The notes under the pieces are model-generated. The model was not told where the DNA came from, did not search any database, and was given only the letters and a program-made list of their open reading frames with translations. Shown piece after piece: positions 1 to 8,688 of a stretch of DNA of 56,050 nucleotides (positions are counted from its first letter, which is position 1; every line of letters begins with the position of its first letter). The translations under genes were made by a program, and so were the position numbers. Source of the DNA: Loigolactobacillus bifermentans DSM 20003. Lineage in GTDB: Bacteria; Bacillota; Bacilli; Lactobacillales; Lactobacillaceae. The DNA lies in NCBI RefSeq assembly GCF_001434575.1, contig NZ_AZDA01000133.1, positions 1-56,050 on the forward strand. The letters run 5' to 3'.

Positions 1-1
1 T

Positions 2-334
2 TGGTCCAAAATTGTGCGGTATGCCGATATTAAACCTCGTATGAATAATTCGGGTACCACATTGTGGCGGACCACGACGATTTTAACGTCAGCGCAAAAG
101 CAAGCCTTCATGGCACAGTATGCGCGTGTGGCACAGGTATCGGAAGCACAAGTCGTGGCAAATGTGCAGCGCTATATGCCGTTTTTGTTATTACGTGCCT
201 TAGCCTGGTGCGCCCGCTTATTGGTGGATTATGAGCACAAACCAATTCAAAATCCTGAGATTTACGCCAAATGTCAACAGTATTTGCAGCCGGAATTTCT
301 GACGCAATTGTTTAAAAAGAACGGAATTGATTAA
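2..334 (+). CDS. Unidentified protein, C-terminal part only (cut by window edge)
   Basis: The frame is open from base 2, so the gene starts outside the window; the GTG at 14 and the ATG at 41 are probably internal. About 110 C-terminal residues are visible. They are soluble and helical, with the stretch RYMPFLLLRALAWCARLL near the middle and no cysteine cluster or catalytic signature that I can name. The stop overlaps the start of the next gene (TAATG at 332-336), so it belongs to the same operon as the selenium genes. A phosphotransferase (APH-like) C-terminus is a weak possibility from general appearance only. I do not assign a function. Confidence 0.6.
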   Translation, partial: WSKIVRYADIKPRMNNSGTTLWRTTTILTSAQKQAFMAQYARVAQVSEAQVVANVQRYMPFLLLRALAWCARLLVDYEHKPIQNPEIYAKCQQYLQPEFLTQLFKKNGID

Positions 335-975
335 TGGTGAAGCAAGCATATCTTATTTTTTCAAAGGTCCCAACGGCTGGTTTCTCCAAAACACGTTTAA
401 GCCCGGCCTATTCACCGCAAGTAGCGGCTGAGATCCAGGCGGTTTTATTACAGCGATTGCTGACGGCGGCTTTGCGGTTACCAGCAACGCAAGTCTTTCT
501 GGCTTATCGTGCGGCTAATGCTACTGCTAGTACGGCATTTTTGGCACAATTACCGGCAGCTGTAACAGCTTTTCCGCAAGTTAAGGCGTCACTGGGAACA
601 GCAATGGCAGTGGCCTTGCAACAGGTGCGTCAGCAAGGGTATCAGCAGGTGGTGTTAACCGGCAGTGATATTCCAGGCTTAACCACCGCCATTTTGCAAC
701 AAGCATTTGATCAATTGACAGCGCATTCGGTGGTGCTCGGACCTAGTCCAGATGGTGGTTATTATTTGATTGGGAGCCGGCAATTGGATTTAACGCCTAT
801 TTTAGAAGCAGAGACAGCTTGGAGCACGGATAGTGTATTGAAAGTAACTCAAAATAGATTAGAACAGCGTGCCGTGACCTATGCCATGTTGCCAACTTTA
901 GGCGATATTGACACAGCGGCCGATTTAAAAAGAGAGGGCGGCGATTTATTTGCCACAAGTCATTTTAGATTGTGA
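334..975 (+). CDS. TIGR04282/DUF2064-type glycosyltransferase-like protein (rSAM/selenodomain-associated transferase 1)
   Basis: 213 aa. The N-terminus carries the family pattern IFSKVPTAGFSKTRLSP, the counterpart of the nucleotide-binding loop in nucleotidyl-/glycosyltransferase A folds. GSDIPGL in the middle is the likely metal/nucleotide-binding acidic motif, and LGPSPDGGYYLIG is also typical of the family. The family name records repeated co-occurrence with radical-SAM and selenium-associated genes, which fits this operon; the substrate is unknown. The start ATG overlaps the previous stop by one base, and the 3' end overlaps the nucleoside hydrolase by 26 bases, suggesting translational coupling. 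Family call is good; role in selenium metabolism is inferred from context only. Confidence 0.75.
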   Translation: MVKQAYLIFSKVPTAGFSKTRLSPAYSPQVAAEIQAVLLQRLLTAALRLPATQVFLAYRAANATASTAFLAQLPAAVTAFPQVKASLGTAMAVALQQVRQQGYQQVVLTGSDIPGLTTAILQQAFDQLTAHSVVLGPSPDGGYYLIGSRQLDLTPILEAETAWSTDSVLKVTQNRLEQRAVTYAMLPTLGDIDTAADLKREGGDLFATSHFRL

Positions 976-1798
976 TAATACTTTTGGTTTAGCAGGGCAT
1001 GATATTGATGATGGCCTTGCGTTAGCCCATTTATTACGAATGCCAACCGTAGATGTGCTAGGGGTGACCTTAACTTATGGGAATGGGACGTTAGCACAGG
1101 TGACGCAACAGACCAAGCTGTTATGGGAAGCGGCTGATTTAGAGCTACCGTTTTATGTTGGGGCCAGTAGTGAAGTGGATGTAACATCTGCCGCGGTGCG
1201 TTATTTAGTGAAAATAGTGCGCCAACACCCACAAGAAATCACCATTGTTGCGACAGGTTCGTTAACCAATCTAGCAGCAGCGCAGCAATTATGGCCTGGC
1301 TTTTTAAAACAAGTCAAACAATTATATATAATGGGCGGTGCGTTTGGGCCGATGACCATGGGACAACAAGTGGTAGATGAATTAAACTTTTCAGTCAATG
1401 ATACAGCTGTGAAAACAGTGTTAAGTGCAGCAGAACGACCAATTATCGTGAGTGGTTCGTATATCCATGACTTTGTGACGTTCTGGCCTGATCAGCCGAC
1501 AAATTGGCTGGCTGAACAAATTCAAAATTGGCAAGTTTATAACGAAAAGCAGTGGCAATTGGCAGGGTTTATTAATTGGGACGGCATGACCGCCACTAGT
1601 TTGACCCAGCCTGACTTATTCACTTGGCGGGATGAAACCGTTGAATTAAATGCGACGGCTTTAGAAAAAGGGTTGCTGATTCCAAAAGCAACGGGAACTT
1701 GTCAGTTGAAGTTAGTCACTGGTATTCAAAATCCGGCAGCATTAACCGCCAGTTTACTAGCAGATATGCACTTTTTAACAGCGCAAGCGGAGGGATAA
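950..1798 (+). CDS. Inosine/uridine-type nucleoside hydrolase
   Basis: 282 aa from a TTG start at 950, which gives the natural family N-terminus (PQVILDCDNT). The N-terminal acidic cluster DCDNTFGLAGHDIDDGLAL is the calcium-binding aspartate motif of the IUNH family, here with a short insertion between its two halves. VATGSLTNLAAA and YIMGGAF are further family motifs. These enzymes cleave the N-glycosidic bond of ribonucleosides. It lies between the TIGR04282 protein and selD with no promoter gap, which is unusual company for a salvage enzyme. It may act on a selenium- or sulfur-containing nucleoside, but that is speculation; the family assignment itself is firm. Confidence 0.8.
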   Translation: MPQVILDCDNTFGLAGHDIDDGLALAHLLRMPTVDVLGVTLTYGNGTLAQVTQQTKLLWEAADLELPFYVGASSEVDVTSAAVRYLVKIVRQHPQEITIVATGSLTNLAAAQQLWPGFLKQVKQLYIMGGAFGPMTMGQQVVDELNFSVNDTAVKTVLSAAERPIIVSGSYIHDFVTFWPDQPTNWLAEQIQNWQVYNEKQWQLAGFINWDGMTATSLTQPDLFTWRDETVELNATALEKGLLIPKATGTCQLKLVTGIQNPAALTASLLADMHFLTAQAEG

Positions 1799-1801
1799 AA
1801 G

Positions 1802-2851
1802 ATGACGGAAACGGCAAAATTTGCAGCAGAGCAATTAATTGTTTGTGGCGGTTGTAATGCCAAAATGGGGCCTGGTAATTTAGCGGATATTTTAGCCAAA
1901 TTACCAGCTAATAAACGTGATGATGCCTTATTAGTCGGCTATGACACCACCGATGATGCAGCAGTTTATCAAATCGATGCGGAGACCGCATTGATCCAAA
2001 CGTTGGACTTCTTTCCATCAATGGTGAATGACCCTTATTTATTCGGTAAAATTGCGGCTACAAATGCGTTAAGCGACGTATTTGCAATGGGTGGCGATGT
2101 GTTGACTGCGTTAAACATTGTTTGCTTCCCAGAAGACATGAATCGGCATATCTTGGAGAAAATTTTGCAAGGTGGTCAAGAAAAGGTCAAGGAAGCCGGG
2201 GGAATTTTAGCTGGCGGCCATTCGATCCATGATCGATTACCTAAGTATGGGTTAGCCGTAACGGGTAAAGTGGCACCGAATCAAATTTTACGCAATGATA
2301 CAGTACGGCCAGGGGATGCCTTGATTTTGACCAAGCCATTAGGGGTGGGTATTGTCACCACCAGTTACAATGCCGGAGCGGCCAGTGAAGCTGCTTTTCA
2401 GCAAGCAGTCGACTCAATGCAAACATTGAACAAATATGCAGCGGATGTGCTGAAGCAACATCAGGTGACCAGCTGTACAGACGTCACCGGCTTTGGCTTG
2501 GCAGGACATTTAAGCGAAATGTTACACGGCCAGTTACAAGCCACCATTGAAGCAGTTGACTTGCCGATGATCCCAGATGCATATACTTGTGCAGAAGAAT
2601 TTTTAGTCACGGCAGGTGGGCAACGCAATCGTAATTTCCTACAAGACAAGATCAAGTTTGAACTAGATGATTATGCACTGGAGGAAATTGTTTACGATCC
2701 ACAAACCTCAGGTGGTTTATTGGCTAGCGTGCCAGCAGATCAGGTGGCCACTGTTGTCGCTGATCTGAAGCAAGCTGGTGTGACAGCAAATTGTATCGGC
2801 CGTGTGACGGAAAAAGCGGCTGATGACCCAATTGAAATAATTGTCAAATAG
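1802..2851 (+). CDS. selD: Selenophosphate synthetase (selenide, water dikinase)
   Basis: 349 aa, normal length. SelD makes selenophosphate, the selenium donor for Sec-tRNA, from selenide and ATP. The active-site motif is CGGCNAKMGPG: Cys18 stands where many homologues have Sec or Cys, and Lys21 is the conserved lysine. YDTTDDAAVY supplies metal-binding aspartates, LAGGHSIHD is the glycine-rich segment, and TDVTGFGLAGHL plus YDPQTSGGLL are further signatures. The start follows GGAGGG at good spacing, three bases after the preceding stop. It uses Cys, so it does not itself require Sec insertion. Followed directly by yedF. Confidence 0.97.
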   Translation: MTETAKFAAEQLIVCGGCNAKMGPGNLADILAKLPANKRDDALLVGYDTTDDAAVYQIDAETALIQTLDFFPSMVNDPYLFGKIAATNALSDVFAMGGDVLTALNIVCFPEDMNRHILEKILQGGQEKVKEAGGILAGGHSIHDRLPKYGLAVTGKVAPNQILRNDTVRPGDALILTKPLGVGIVTTSYNAGAASEAAFQQAVDSMQTLNKYAADVLKQHQVTSCTDVTGFGLAGHLSEMLHGQLQATIEAVDLPMIPDAYTCAEEFLVTAGGQRNRNFLQDKIKFELDDYALEEIVYDPQTSGGLLASVPADQVATVVADLKQAGVTANCIGRVTEKAADDPIEIIVK

Positions 2852-2866
2852 AAAGGACGTTTCAAC

Positions 2867-3544
2867 ATGTCAGAAAACTTAGCGAAAATAGATGCTTTAG
2901 GTCAGGCTTGCCCGATTCCAATTATTCGGACTAAAAAGGCATTGCGCGACCACAACGAAGTCGAGATCTTAGTGGATACAGATGTTTCAACTCAAAATCT
3001 TGAAAAAATGGCCAAACAGTTAAACTATCAGTATGCCATGAAGCAATTGGCACCTGATCAATTTCAAGTCAATATTGCCAAGGCTGGTACCACAACAGCA
3101 ACTGCCCCGACGACACCAGCGGCAACGGTCACTGCTAGTACGCCGACTGATGGCGATGCTGATCAACCACATATTGAAAGCTCAGAAGCCGGCCAAATTC
3201 GGTTGTCACAAGGCTATACGGTGGTGATCAATACCAATACCATGGGTCAAGGTGACGAAAAGTTAGGGCAAACGTTATTAAAGAGTTTTGTCTATTCATT
3301 GACAGAACAGGATGTTTTGCCAGAATACATTTTGTTTTATAACGGTGGCGTTCAGTTAGTTGCTGAAGGCTCTGATTCAGTTGAAGATTTACAGGCTTTA
3401 GCAGCACAAGGGGTTAAGATCTTATCTTGTGGGGTTTGTATCAACTATTTCGATTTAAAAGAAAAAATGGCAGTTGGTGAGATCACCAATATGTTCCGAA
3501 TCGTAGAAATCATGCGCAAGTCGCAACGGTTAGTGCGGCCATAA
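2867..3544 (+). CDS. yedF: YedF-type selenium metabolism protein (TusA-like plus DsrE-like domains)
   Basis: 225 aa. Residues 1-75 form a TusA-like domain with the sulfur/selenium-carrier motif CPIPI near residue 15. A Thr/Ala/Pro-rich linker covers about 80-100, and the C-terminal half is a DsrE/F-like domain containing LSCGVCINYF. YedF proteins of this two-domain form co-occur with selD and are thought to carry selenium; the biochemical role is less well defined. It sits between selD and a second putative carrier (DUF3343), forming a compact delivery module. SD sequence GAAAGGA precedes the ATG. Confidence 0.9.
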   Translation: MSENLAKIDALGQACPIPIIRTKKALRDHNEVEILVDTDVSTQNLEKMAKQLNYQYAMKQLAPDQFQVNIAKAGTTTATAPTTPAATVTASTPTDGDADQPHIESSEAGQIRLSQGYTVVINTNTMGQGDEKLGQTLLKSFVYSLTEQDVLPEYILFYNGGVQLVAEGSDSVEDLQALAAQGVKILSCGVCINYFDLKEKMAVGEITNMFRIVEIMRKSQRLVRP

Positions 3545-3566
3545 TTTTCATAAAGAAGGTTATCAA

Positions 3567-3842
3567 ATGGATCAAGAATTTGGCTTAGTGGTATTTGATG
3601 AAACCCATGAGGCGATTAAAAGTGAGACCCTAGTCAAAGCGCAGCAGATCAAGGCGCGGGCGTTAACCACACCTGGCCAGATCACAGCTGGTTGTGGCTT
3701 AAGCCTACGCTTTGCGCTGGCGGATCTGCCGAAAATCAAGGCCTTTTTACAGGCAGAACAGATCCATTATCAAGCCGTTTATCATGGTGAACGCCATGGT
3801 CTCAAAAGTGACTATCAATTATTGTTTAAATATGAGGGGTAA
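3567..3842 (+). CDS. DUF3343 protein, putative Se/S carrier-like
   Basis: 91 aa. The family signature TTPGQITAGCGLSLRFAL is present with a single central cysteine (Cys43), the probable chalcogen-binding residue. DUF3343 proteins are small and usually sit beside selD, yedF or a SufS/Csd-type enzyme. SD sequence AAGAAGG lies upstream of the ATG at 3567, and selB begins six bases after the stop. A role passing selenium between the desulfurase-like enzyme and SelD is a reasonable inference, not demonstrated by the sequence. Confidence 0.85.
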   Translation: MDQEFGLVVFDETHEAIKSETLVKAQQIKARALTTPGQITAGCGLSLRFALADLPKIKAFLQAEQIHYQAVYHGERHGLKSDYQLLFKYEG

Positions 3843-3848
3843 TCTGAA

Positions 3849-5729
3849 GTGGAACACATTGTCATTGCGACTGCCGGACACGTTGATCACGGCAAAACAA
3901 CTTTGATTCGTGCCTTAACCGGCATTGAAACCGACACAACCAAGGAAGAAAAGCGGCGTGGGCTTACCATTAATTTAGGGTTTGCTTATTTTGATCTGCC
4001 CAGTCATCAACGTGTGGGCATTGTTGATGTTCCAGGGCATGAAAAGTTTCTGAAAAACATGATTGCTGGCTTGTCCGGTATTGATCTCGTGTTACTGGTC
4101 GTCGATGCAGGTGAAGGTGTGATGCCACAAACCCGTGAACACGCCGCTATTTTACGCTTGCTAGGCATCACCAACTTTATTGTGGTATTAACCAAGGTGG
4201 ATACTGTTGACCCAGAAATGTGTGACTTAGCCATTGAGGATATTCAAGAAACCTTTCAAGGGACCGTGATTGCGGATGCACCAATTGTGAAAACAGATGC
4301 AGTCAGTGGCACTGGATTGCCTGAATTAGTACAATTAATGGACCAAACAGTGGCTAAGTTACCGCAACGCCACAATACAGGGCGCCCACGACTGAATGTG
4401 GATCGGGTCTTTTCACTAAAAGGGTTCGGGACAGTTGTGACGGGTACGTTGTTAGATGGGGCGATTCATACTAATGATGACCTAGAAGTTTACCCCAACG
4501 GTGTTTTAGCCCACGTGCGTAACATTCAGGTGCACGATCAAGACGAAACAGTTGCCTTACCGGGCCAGCGTACCGCGTTAAATTTAAATATTAAAGCAGA
4601 TCAAATTGCTCGCGGGGATGTTTTGACTTTACCGGAGAATGTCCAACCAAGCTGGATGCTGGATTTGGCGTTACAAACCTTGGATCTACCAGAAGCGGCA
4701 CTGACCATGCAAGAGCGTGTCCGTTTGTATATTGGCGCCCGAGAAGTGTTAGGGCGAGTCTACCCGTTAGGGACAGATGAGTTAAAACCGAATGAGCAGG
4801 CCTTGGTTCAAATTCGGTTAGAAGAACAAGTTGGCGTTAAAAATGGTGATCGGTTTATTATGCGGACCTATTCGCCAATGCACACGATTGGCGGGGGACA
4901 AGTGTTGGCAGCCAATCCGAAACGGCACCACCGCTATGAACAGCCGATTTTAGAAACCCTGCATATTCGGCAAGCAGGTGAGGCAGCGGCTATTTTAACG
5001 GATTTCATTCATAAGCAGCCTGCTTATTTTGTAACGGTAACGCAAGTGATGGATTTGTTAAATGTAAGTGAAACAGTGGCGACGACTTTACTCACTGCAC
5101 AAGTCACACAAGGAACATTGGTCCAATTTGGTAAAAGCTATGCGGTCCAAGCCAAATTGGTTGCTTTAAAACAACAATTGATCACCTTGTTAGGCGATTT
5201 CCATCAGCATAATCCGCTGGTAGCTGGTTTATCGCGGGCAGAATTAATGTCTCGATTGGCCGATTGGACCCAAACGCAAACCGTAACACCGATTTTTGAT
5301 TATTTTGTGCAACAGCAGGTCATTAAGGAACAGGCTGGCTTAGTAGCTCTAGCTGATTTTGAGCCACAGTTTACGCCGGCACAACAAGCCATTAAACAGG
5401 CCCTATTAGTGCAGTTAACCCAGGCCAATTTGATTCCGTCTGCCATCACTGATTTAGTGGGAACGGATCGCCAAAAGCGACAGGTTTTAAATGGCCTGAT
5501 CAATACGGATGTGGTATTGTTAAACTCGGATTATGTCATGGCAACAACCAGTTACCAACACACCATTGAACGGGTGACACAATTTATTCAGCGTGAAGGT
5601 GAGTTGAGTTTGGCCGATTTTCGGGATATTACCGGTTCTAGCCGGCGCTATGCCATGATGATCTTGGAACGAATGGATAAGGATGGCATTACCCAACGTG
5701 TGGCGAATAAACGGGAATTGAAGGGATAA
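3849..5729 (+). CDS. selB: Selenocysteine-specific elongation factor
   Basis: 626 aa, GTG start. SelB is the EF-Tu-like GTPase that brings Sec-tRNA(Sec) to UGA codons followed by a SECIS hairpin. Visible are G1 (GHVDHGKT, residues 10-17), G3 (DVPGHEKF) and G4 (TKVD), then EF-Tu-like beta-barrel domains, and a C-terminal half of about 250 residues with repeated winged-helix character that binds SECIS RNA. The N-terminus AGHVDHGKTTLIRALTG distinguishes it from EF-Tu. The next gene starts one base after the stop. Its presence with selA and selD implies decoding of UGA as Sec somewhere in this genome; the target genes are not in this window. Confidence 0.96.
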   Translation: MEHIVIATAGHVDHGKTTLIRALTGIETDTTKEEKRRGLTINLGFAYFDLPSHQRVGIVDVPGHEKFLKNMIAGLSGIDLVLLVVDAGEGVMPQTREHAAILRLLGITNFIVVLTKVDTVDPEMCDLAIEDIQETFQGTVIADAPIVKTDAVSGTGLPELVQLMDQTVAKLPQRHNTGRPRLNVDRVFSLKGFGTVVTGTLLDGAIHTNDDLEVYPNGVLAHVRNIQVHDQDETVALPGQRTALNLNIKADQIARGDVLTLPENVQPSWMLDLALQTLDLPEAALTMQERVRLYIGAREVLGRVYPLGTDELKPNEQALVQIRLEEQVGVKNGDRFIMRTYSPMHTIGGGQVLAANPKRHHRYEQPILETLHIRQAGEAAAILTDFIHKQPAYFVTVTQVMDLLNVSETVATTLLTAQVTQGTLVQFGKSYAVQAKLVALKQQLITLLGDFHQHNPLVAGLSRAELMSRLADWTQTQTVTPIFDYFVQQQVIKEQAGLVALADFEPQFTPAQQAIKQALLVQLTQANLIPSAITDLVGTDRQKRQVLNGLINTDVVLLNSDYVMATTSYQHTIERVTQFIQREGELSLADFRDITGSSRRYAMMILERMDKDGITQRVANKRELKG

Positions 5730-5730
5730 C

Positions 5731-6879
5731 ATGATTTATTTAGACAATGGTGCAACAACTTTAAAAAAACCGAAAACTGTAGCAGATGCGGTGTATCAAG
5801 TGCTTGCTAGCAATGCGTATGCCAATCCGTCACGTGGGGCTTACCCAGCCGCAATCAAGGCACATGAGGTGGTTTATCGTTGTCGTCAGTTATTAAAAAC
5901 GTTATTTCATGCGCCTGATGAAGCGTTGATTGCCTTCACCAATAATGCCACTGAAGCCTTGAACTTTGCCATTAAAGGGTTATTAAAACCAGGCGACCAT
6001 GTGATCAGCACCGTGTTTGAGCACAATTCGGTTTTGCGACCGCTCTATCAAATGGCCGATCAAGGCGTGACGCATACGTTGATCGGTCTTGATGCTCAAA
6101 CAGGGGCCTTAGCGGTTGACCAGCTGGAACAGGCGCTCCAACCTAATACCAAGATGGTGGTGTGTACCCATGCCTCAAATGTCACCGGTTATCGGTTACC
6201 AATTGATCAGATCAGTGCGTTTTGTCAGCGGCATCAGCTGCTGTTTGTGTTAGACACTTCGCAAACGGCTGGTAATACGCCAATCGATATGCAGGCGCAA
6301 GGGATTGATGTCTTATGTTTTACCGGGCATAAGTCACTTTACGGTCCGCAAGGTACAGGTGGGATTTGTTTCCGGAAAGCTTTACCGATTGAACCCTTGA
6401 TTTCAGGTGGCAGTGGGGTCGACTCTTTTAATCACCATCAGCCAGCTTTCTTGCCGGAGGCACTCGAGGCAGGCACGTTAAATGTTCCAGGCATTGCAGG
6501 CTTGGCGGCAGGTGTTCAATACTGCCTTGATCAAGGCGTCACTCAGCTTGGTCAGCAAGCGGTCAAACTAGCAGATGAATTTGCGGCGGCAATGGCTGAA
6601 TTACCGCTGGTCACCTTGTATTCGCATCCTGAAGTGGACCATGTGGGCACCGTTGCCTTAAACGTCGGGTATGTGAATGCAGCTGAAATTTCGGATTTAT
6701 TAACAGAGCACGACATTGCCACGCGTCCAGGGGCACACTGTGCACCTGTGATTCATGAGACCTTACACACGGTTGAACAAGGTATTGTGCGGTTTTCATT
6801 TTCAAGTTTTAATACGCAGGCGGAAACGCAGGCGGCCATTCAAACCATGCAAGGCATTGTGGCCTTGGCGAAGGGGTAA
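5731..6879 (+). CDS. Cysteine desulfurase / selenocysteine lyase family aminotransferase (class V)
   Basis: 382 aa. PLP-dependent enzyme. The start YLDNGATTLKKP is typical of the Csd/SufS-like subgroup; TNNATEALN binds PLP phosphate, and FTGHKSLYGPQGTGG contains the Schiff-base Lys201 after His200. RPGAHCAPVIH carries the catalytic Cys337 on a short loop, as in group II enzymes. The reaction is removal of sulfur or selenium from cysteine or selenocysteine to form a per(seleno)sulfide. Placed between selB and selA, it most likely supplies selenium for selenophosphate, although a general sulfur role cannot be excluded. The start is one base after the selB stop. Confidence 0.9.
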   Translation: MIYLDNGATTLKKPKTVADAVYQVLASNAYANPSRGAYPAAIKAHEVVYRCRQLLKTLFHAPDEALIAFTNNATEALNFAIKGLLKPGDHVISTVFEHNSVLRPLYQMADQGVTHTLIGLDAQTGALAVDQLEQALQPNTKMVVCTHASNVTGYRLPIDQISAFCQRHQLLFVLDTSQTAGNTPIDMQAQGIDVLCFTGHKSLYGPQGTGGICFRKALPIEPLISGGSGVDSFNHHQPAFLPEALEAGTLNVPGIAGLAAGVQYCLDQGVTQLGQQAVKLADEFAAAMAELPLVTLYSHPEVDHVGTVALNVGYVNAAEISDLLTEHDIATRPGAHCAPVIHETLHTVEQGIVRFSFSSFNTQAETQAAIQTMQGIVALAKG

Positions 6880-6885
6880 TTTTTG

Positions 6886-8274
6886 ATGAAGCAGAATCTT
6901 TTTGCGGCGTTGCCGGCAATGAATACATTGATGCAGTCACCAGCAGTCAAAACATTGTGTGATCAATATGGTTATACGTTGGTCAAACATACAGTGCAAC
7001 ATGTTTTGACGCACTGGCGCAGCCAGATCAAAGCAGGCGATGAAACGGAGCCAACTTTGGCGTTATTGGTGCAACAGATTCAAACGGCGGTTCATGAAAA
7101 AGGGGATATGTCCCTACGGCATGTGGTCAATGCGACTGGCGTGGTACTACACACTAATTTAGGCCGGGCCGTATTAAGTCCAGCGATTCGGGATACGTTT
7201 GAACAAGTCGCATTTGGCTATTCAAATTTGGAATACAATCTCGCTGAGAAACAACGCGGACAGCGGTACCATCATACCGAGCGCTTACTGCAGGAAATTA
7301 CGGGTGCTGAATCTGTTTTAGTTGTGAATAACAATGCAGCAGCCGTGATGTTAGTGTTGGATACCATGGTCCAACAACAAGAAGTGATCGTTTCCCGTGG
7401 TGAACTTGTGGAAATCGGGGATTCTTTCCGAATTCCGGATATTATCACCCGTGGCGGTGGTCTTTTGAAAGAAGTCGGGGCGACCAATAAAACCCACTTG
7501 TACGACTATGAACGGGCGATCACGGAAACCACAGGGGCTTTGTTAAAAGTGCACACCAGTAATTACCGCATGGTCGGGTTTGCGGAGTCAGTGGCCACAG
7601 CAGACTTATCGCAATTAGCACACGCGCACCATTTACCACTGATCAATGATCTTGGGAGTGGGTTGTTAGTCGATCTACAGCCTTATGGCTTGCCAGCTGA
7701 ACCTTTGATCAAAGAGGAATTAAAGTATGCCGATGTCGTGACATTCTCAGGCGATAAGCTACTAGGGGGACCGCAAGCTGGTATTATTGCCGGTAAAAAG
7801 GAATACGTGGATCAGATGAAGCACAATCAGTTAACGCGGGCGTTACGGGTGGATAAGCTGACCCTAACAGCTTTAGAGGCAACCTTACACCTTTATCAAA
7901 ATCCAGATAAATTACTAGAAAATGTGCCAACATTACGCATGATCACCCAATCAGAAGCCACTTTGGCCAACCATGCGGTTGATTTCATGCAACGCTTATT
8001 GGAATTGCCAACGTTACAGGTCAGCCACATTAAAGGGGAATCCCAAGTAGGCGGTGGTTCTTTCCCAGGGTATACGTTGCCGACTTATTTGGTCACGGTG
8101 ACCACACCGTTGTATTCTGCTACAAAGCTGGAAGCAGCGCTACGCTTAGGCAAACCGGCAATTGTCGCACGAGTTGAAAATGACCAGTTGCAATTTGATG
8201 TGCGAACCTTAACGGCCACTGATGATGAACTGATCATTCAACGTTTAAAGGAGTTGGTTAGCCGCGATGCTTAG
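6886..8274 (+). CDS. selA: L-seryl-tRNA(Sec) selenium transferase
   Basis: 462 aa, full length. SelA converts Ser-tRNA(Sec) to Sec-tRNA(Sec) using selenophosphate in a PLP-dependent decameric complex. Evidence: NATGVVLHTNLGRA in the N-terminal part, VNNNAAAVML for PLP-phosphate binding, SRGELVEIG, and TFSGDKLLGGPQAG with the PLP lysine at about Lys291. The ATG at 6886 is preferred over the TTG three bases earlier because AAGGGG at 6871-6876 is well spaced from it. The 3' end overlaps the next start by 8 bases. With selB and selD this makes a complete protein set for Sec insertion. Confidence 0.96.
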   Translation: MKQNLFAALPAMNTLMQSPAVKTLCDQYGYTLVKHTVQHVLTHWRSQIKAGDETEPTLALLVQQIQTAVHEKGDMSLRHVVNATGVVLHTNLGRAVLSPAIRDTFEQVAFGYSNLEYNLAEKQRGQRYHHTERLLQEITGAESVLVVNNNAAAVMLVLDTMVQQQEVIVSRGELVEIGDSFRIPDIITRGGGLLKEVGATNKTHLYDYERAITETTGALLKVHTSNYRMVGFAESVATADLSQLAHAHHLPLINDLGSGLLVDLQPYGLPAEPLIKEELKYADVVTFSGDKLLGGPQAGIIAGKKEYVDQMKHNQLTRALRVDKLTLTALEATLHLYQNPDKLLENVPTLRMITQSEATLANHAVDFMQRLLELPTLQVSHIKGESQVGGGSFPGYTLPTYLVTVTTPLYSATKLEAALRLGKPAIVARVENDQLQFDVRTLTATDDELIIQRLKELVSRDA

Positions 8275-8662
8275 ACGAATTGGACGCTGTGTCATTTTGA
8301 TTTTACAGTTGCTTCTGGTTGGCTTACCCTTTTTATTTCGCGATCTGTTCAACACCCATTTAGGGTTTATGCGGGAAATTTTATTTCTCAACGAAAATTA
8401 TCCGATTTGGCTGATTTGGATCGTCGCTGGCGTGGTTTTATTTGTGACCATCGGTTTACTAGGCTGGGCCCACCATCGCATTCGAAGCAAGTATGATTGG
8501 CTCGAATGGTGCTGGCTGGCGCTATTAGCAGTCTTATTAGTGGGTATCGGTGCTTATTTCTGGCACGCACCTGAATTTATTTATGATCTATTGGTGTTAA
8601 GCGGTGCAGTGTTCAGTCAATTGATTGTTGTGAAATTACATTTTAAAAAGGTTGTTGTCTAA
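8267..8662 (+). CDS. Small integral membrane protein of unknown function in the selenium operon
   Basis: 131 aa. Four hydrophobic segments are visible at about residues 7-24, 46-66, 80-98 and 105-124, separated by short basic or mixed loops (for example WAHHRIRSKYDWLEW). No conserved catalytic motif is apparent, and its only cysteines are near the ends of membrane segments. It overlaps selA by 8 bases and is followed by TAATG at the rhodanese gene, so it is co-translated with selenium genes. Transport of a selenium compound or anchoring of the rhodanese are possible roles; I do not recognise the family. Confidence 0.7.
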   Translation: MLRRIGRCVILILQLLLVGLPFLFRDLFNTHLGFMREILFLNENYPIWLIWIVAGVVLFVTIGLLGWAHHRIRSKYDWLEWCWLALLAVLLVGIGAYFWHAPEFIYDLLVLSGAVFSQLIVVKLHFKKVVV

Positions 8663-8688
8663 TGTTTTGGCGTTGGGAGAAAATCAAA

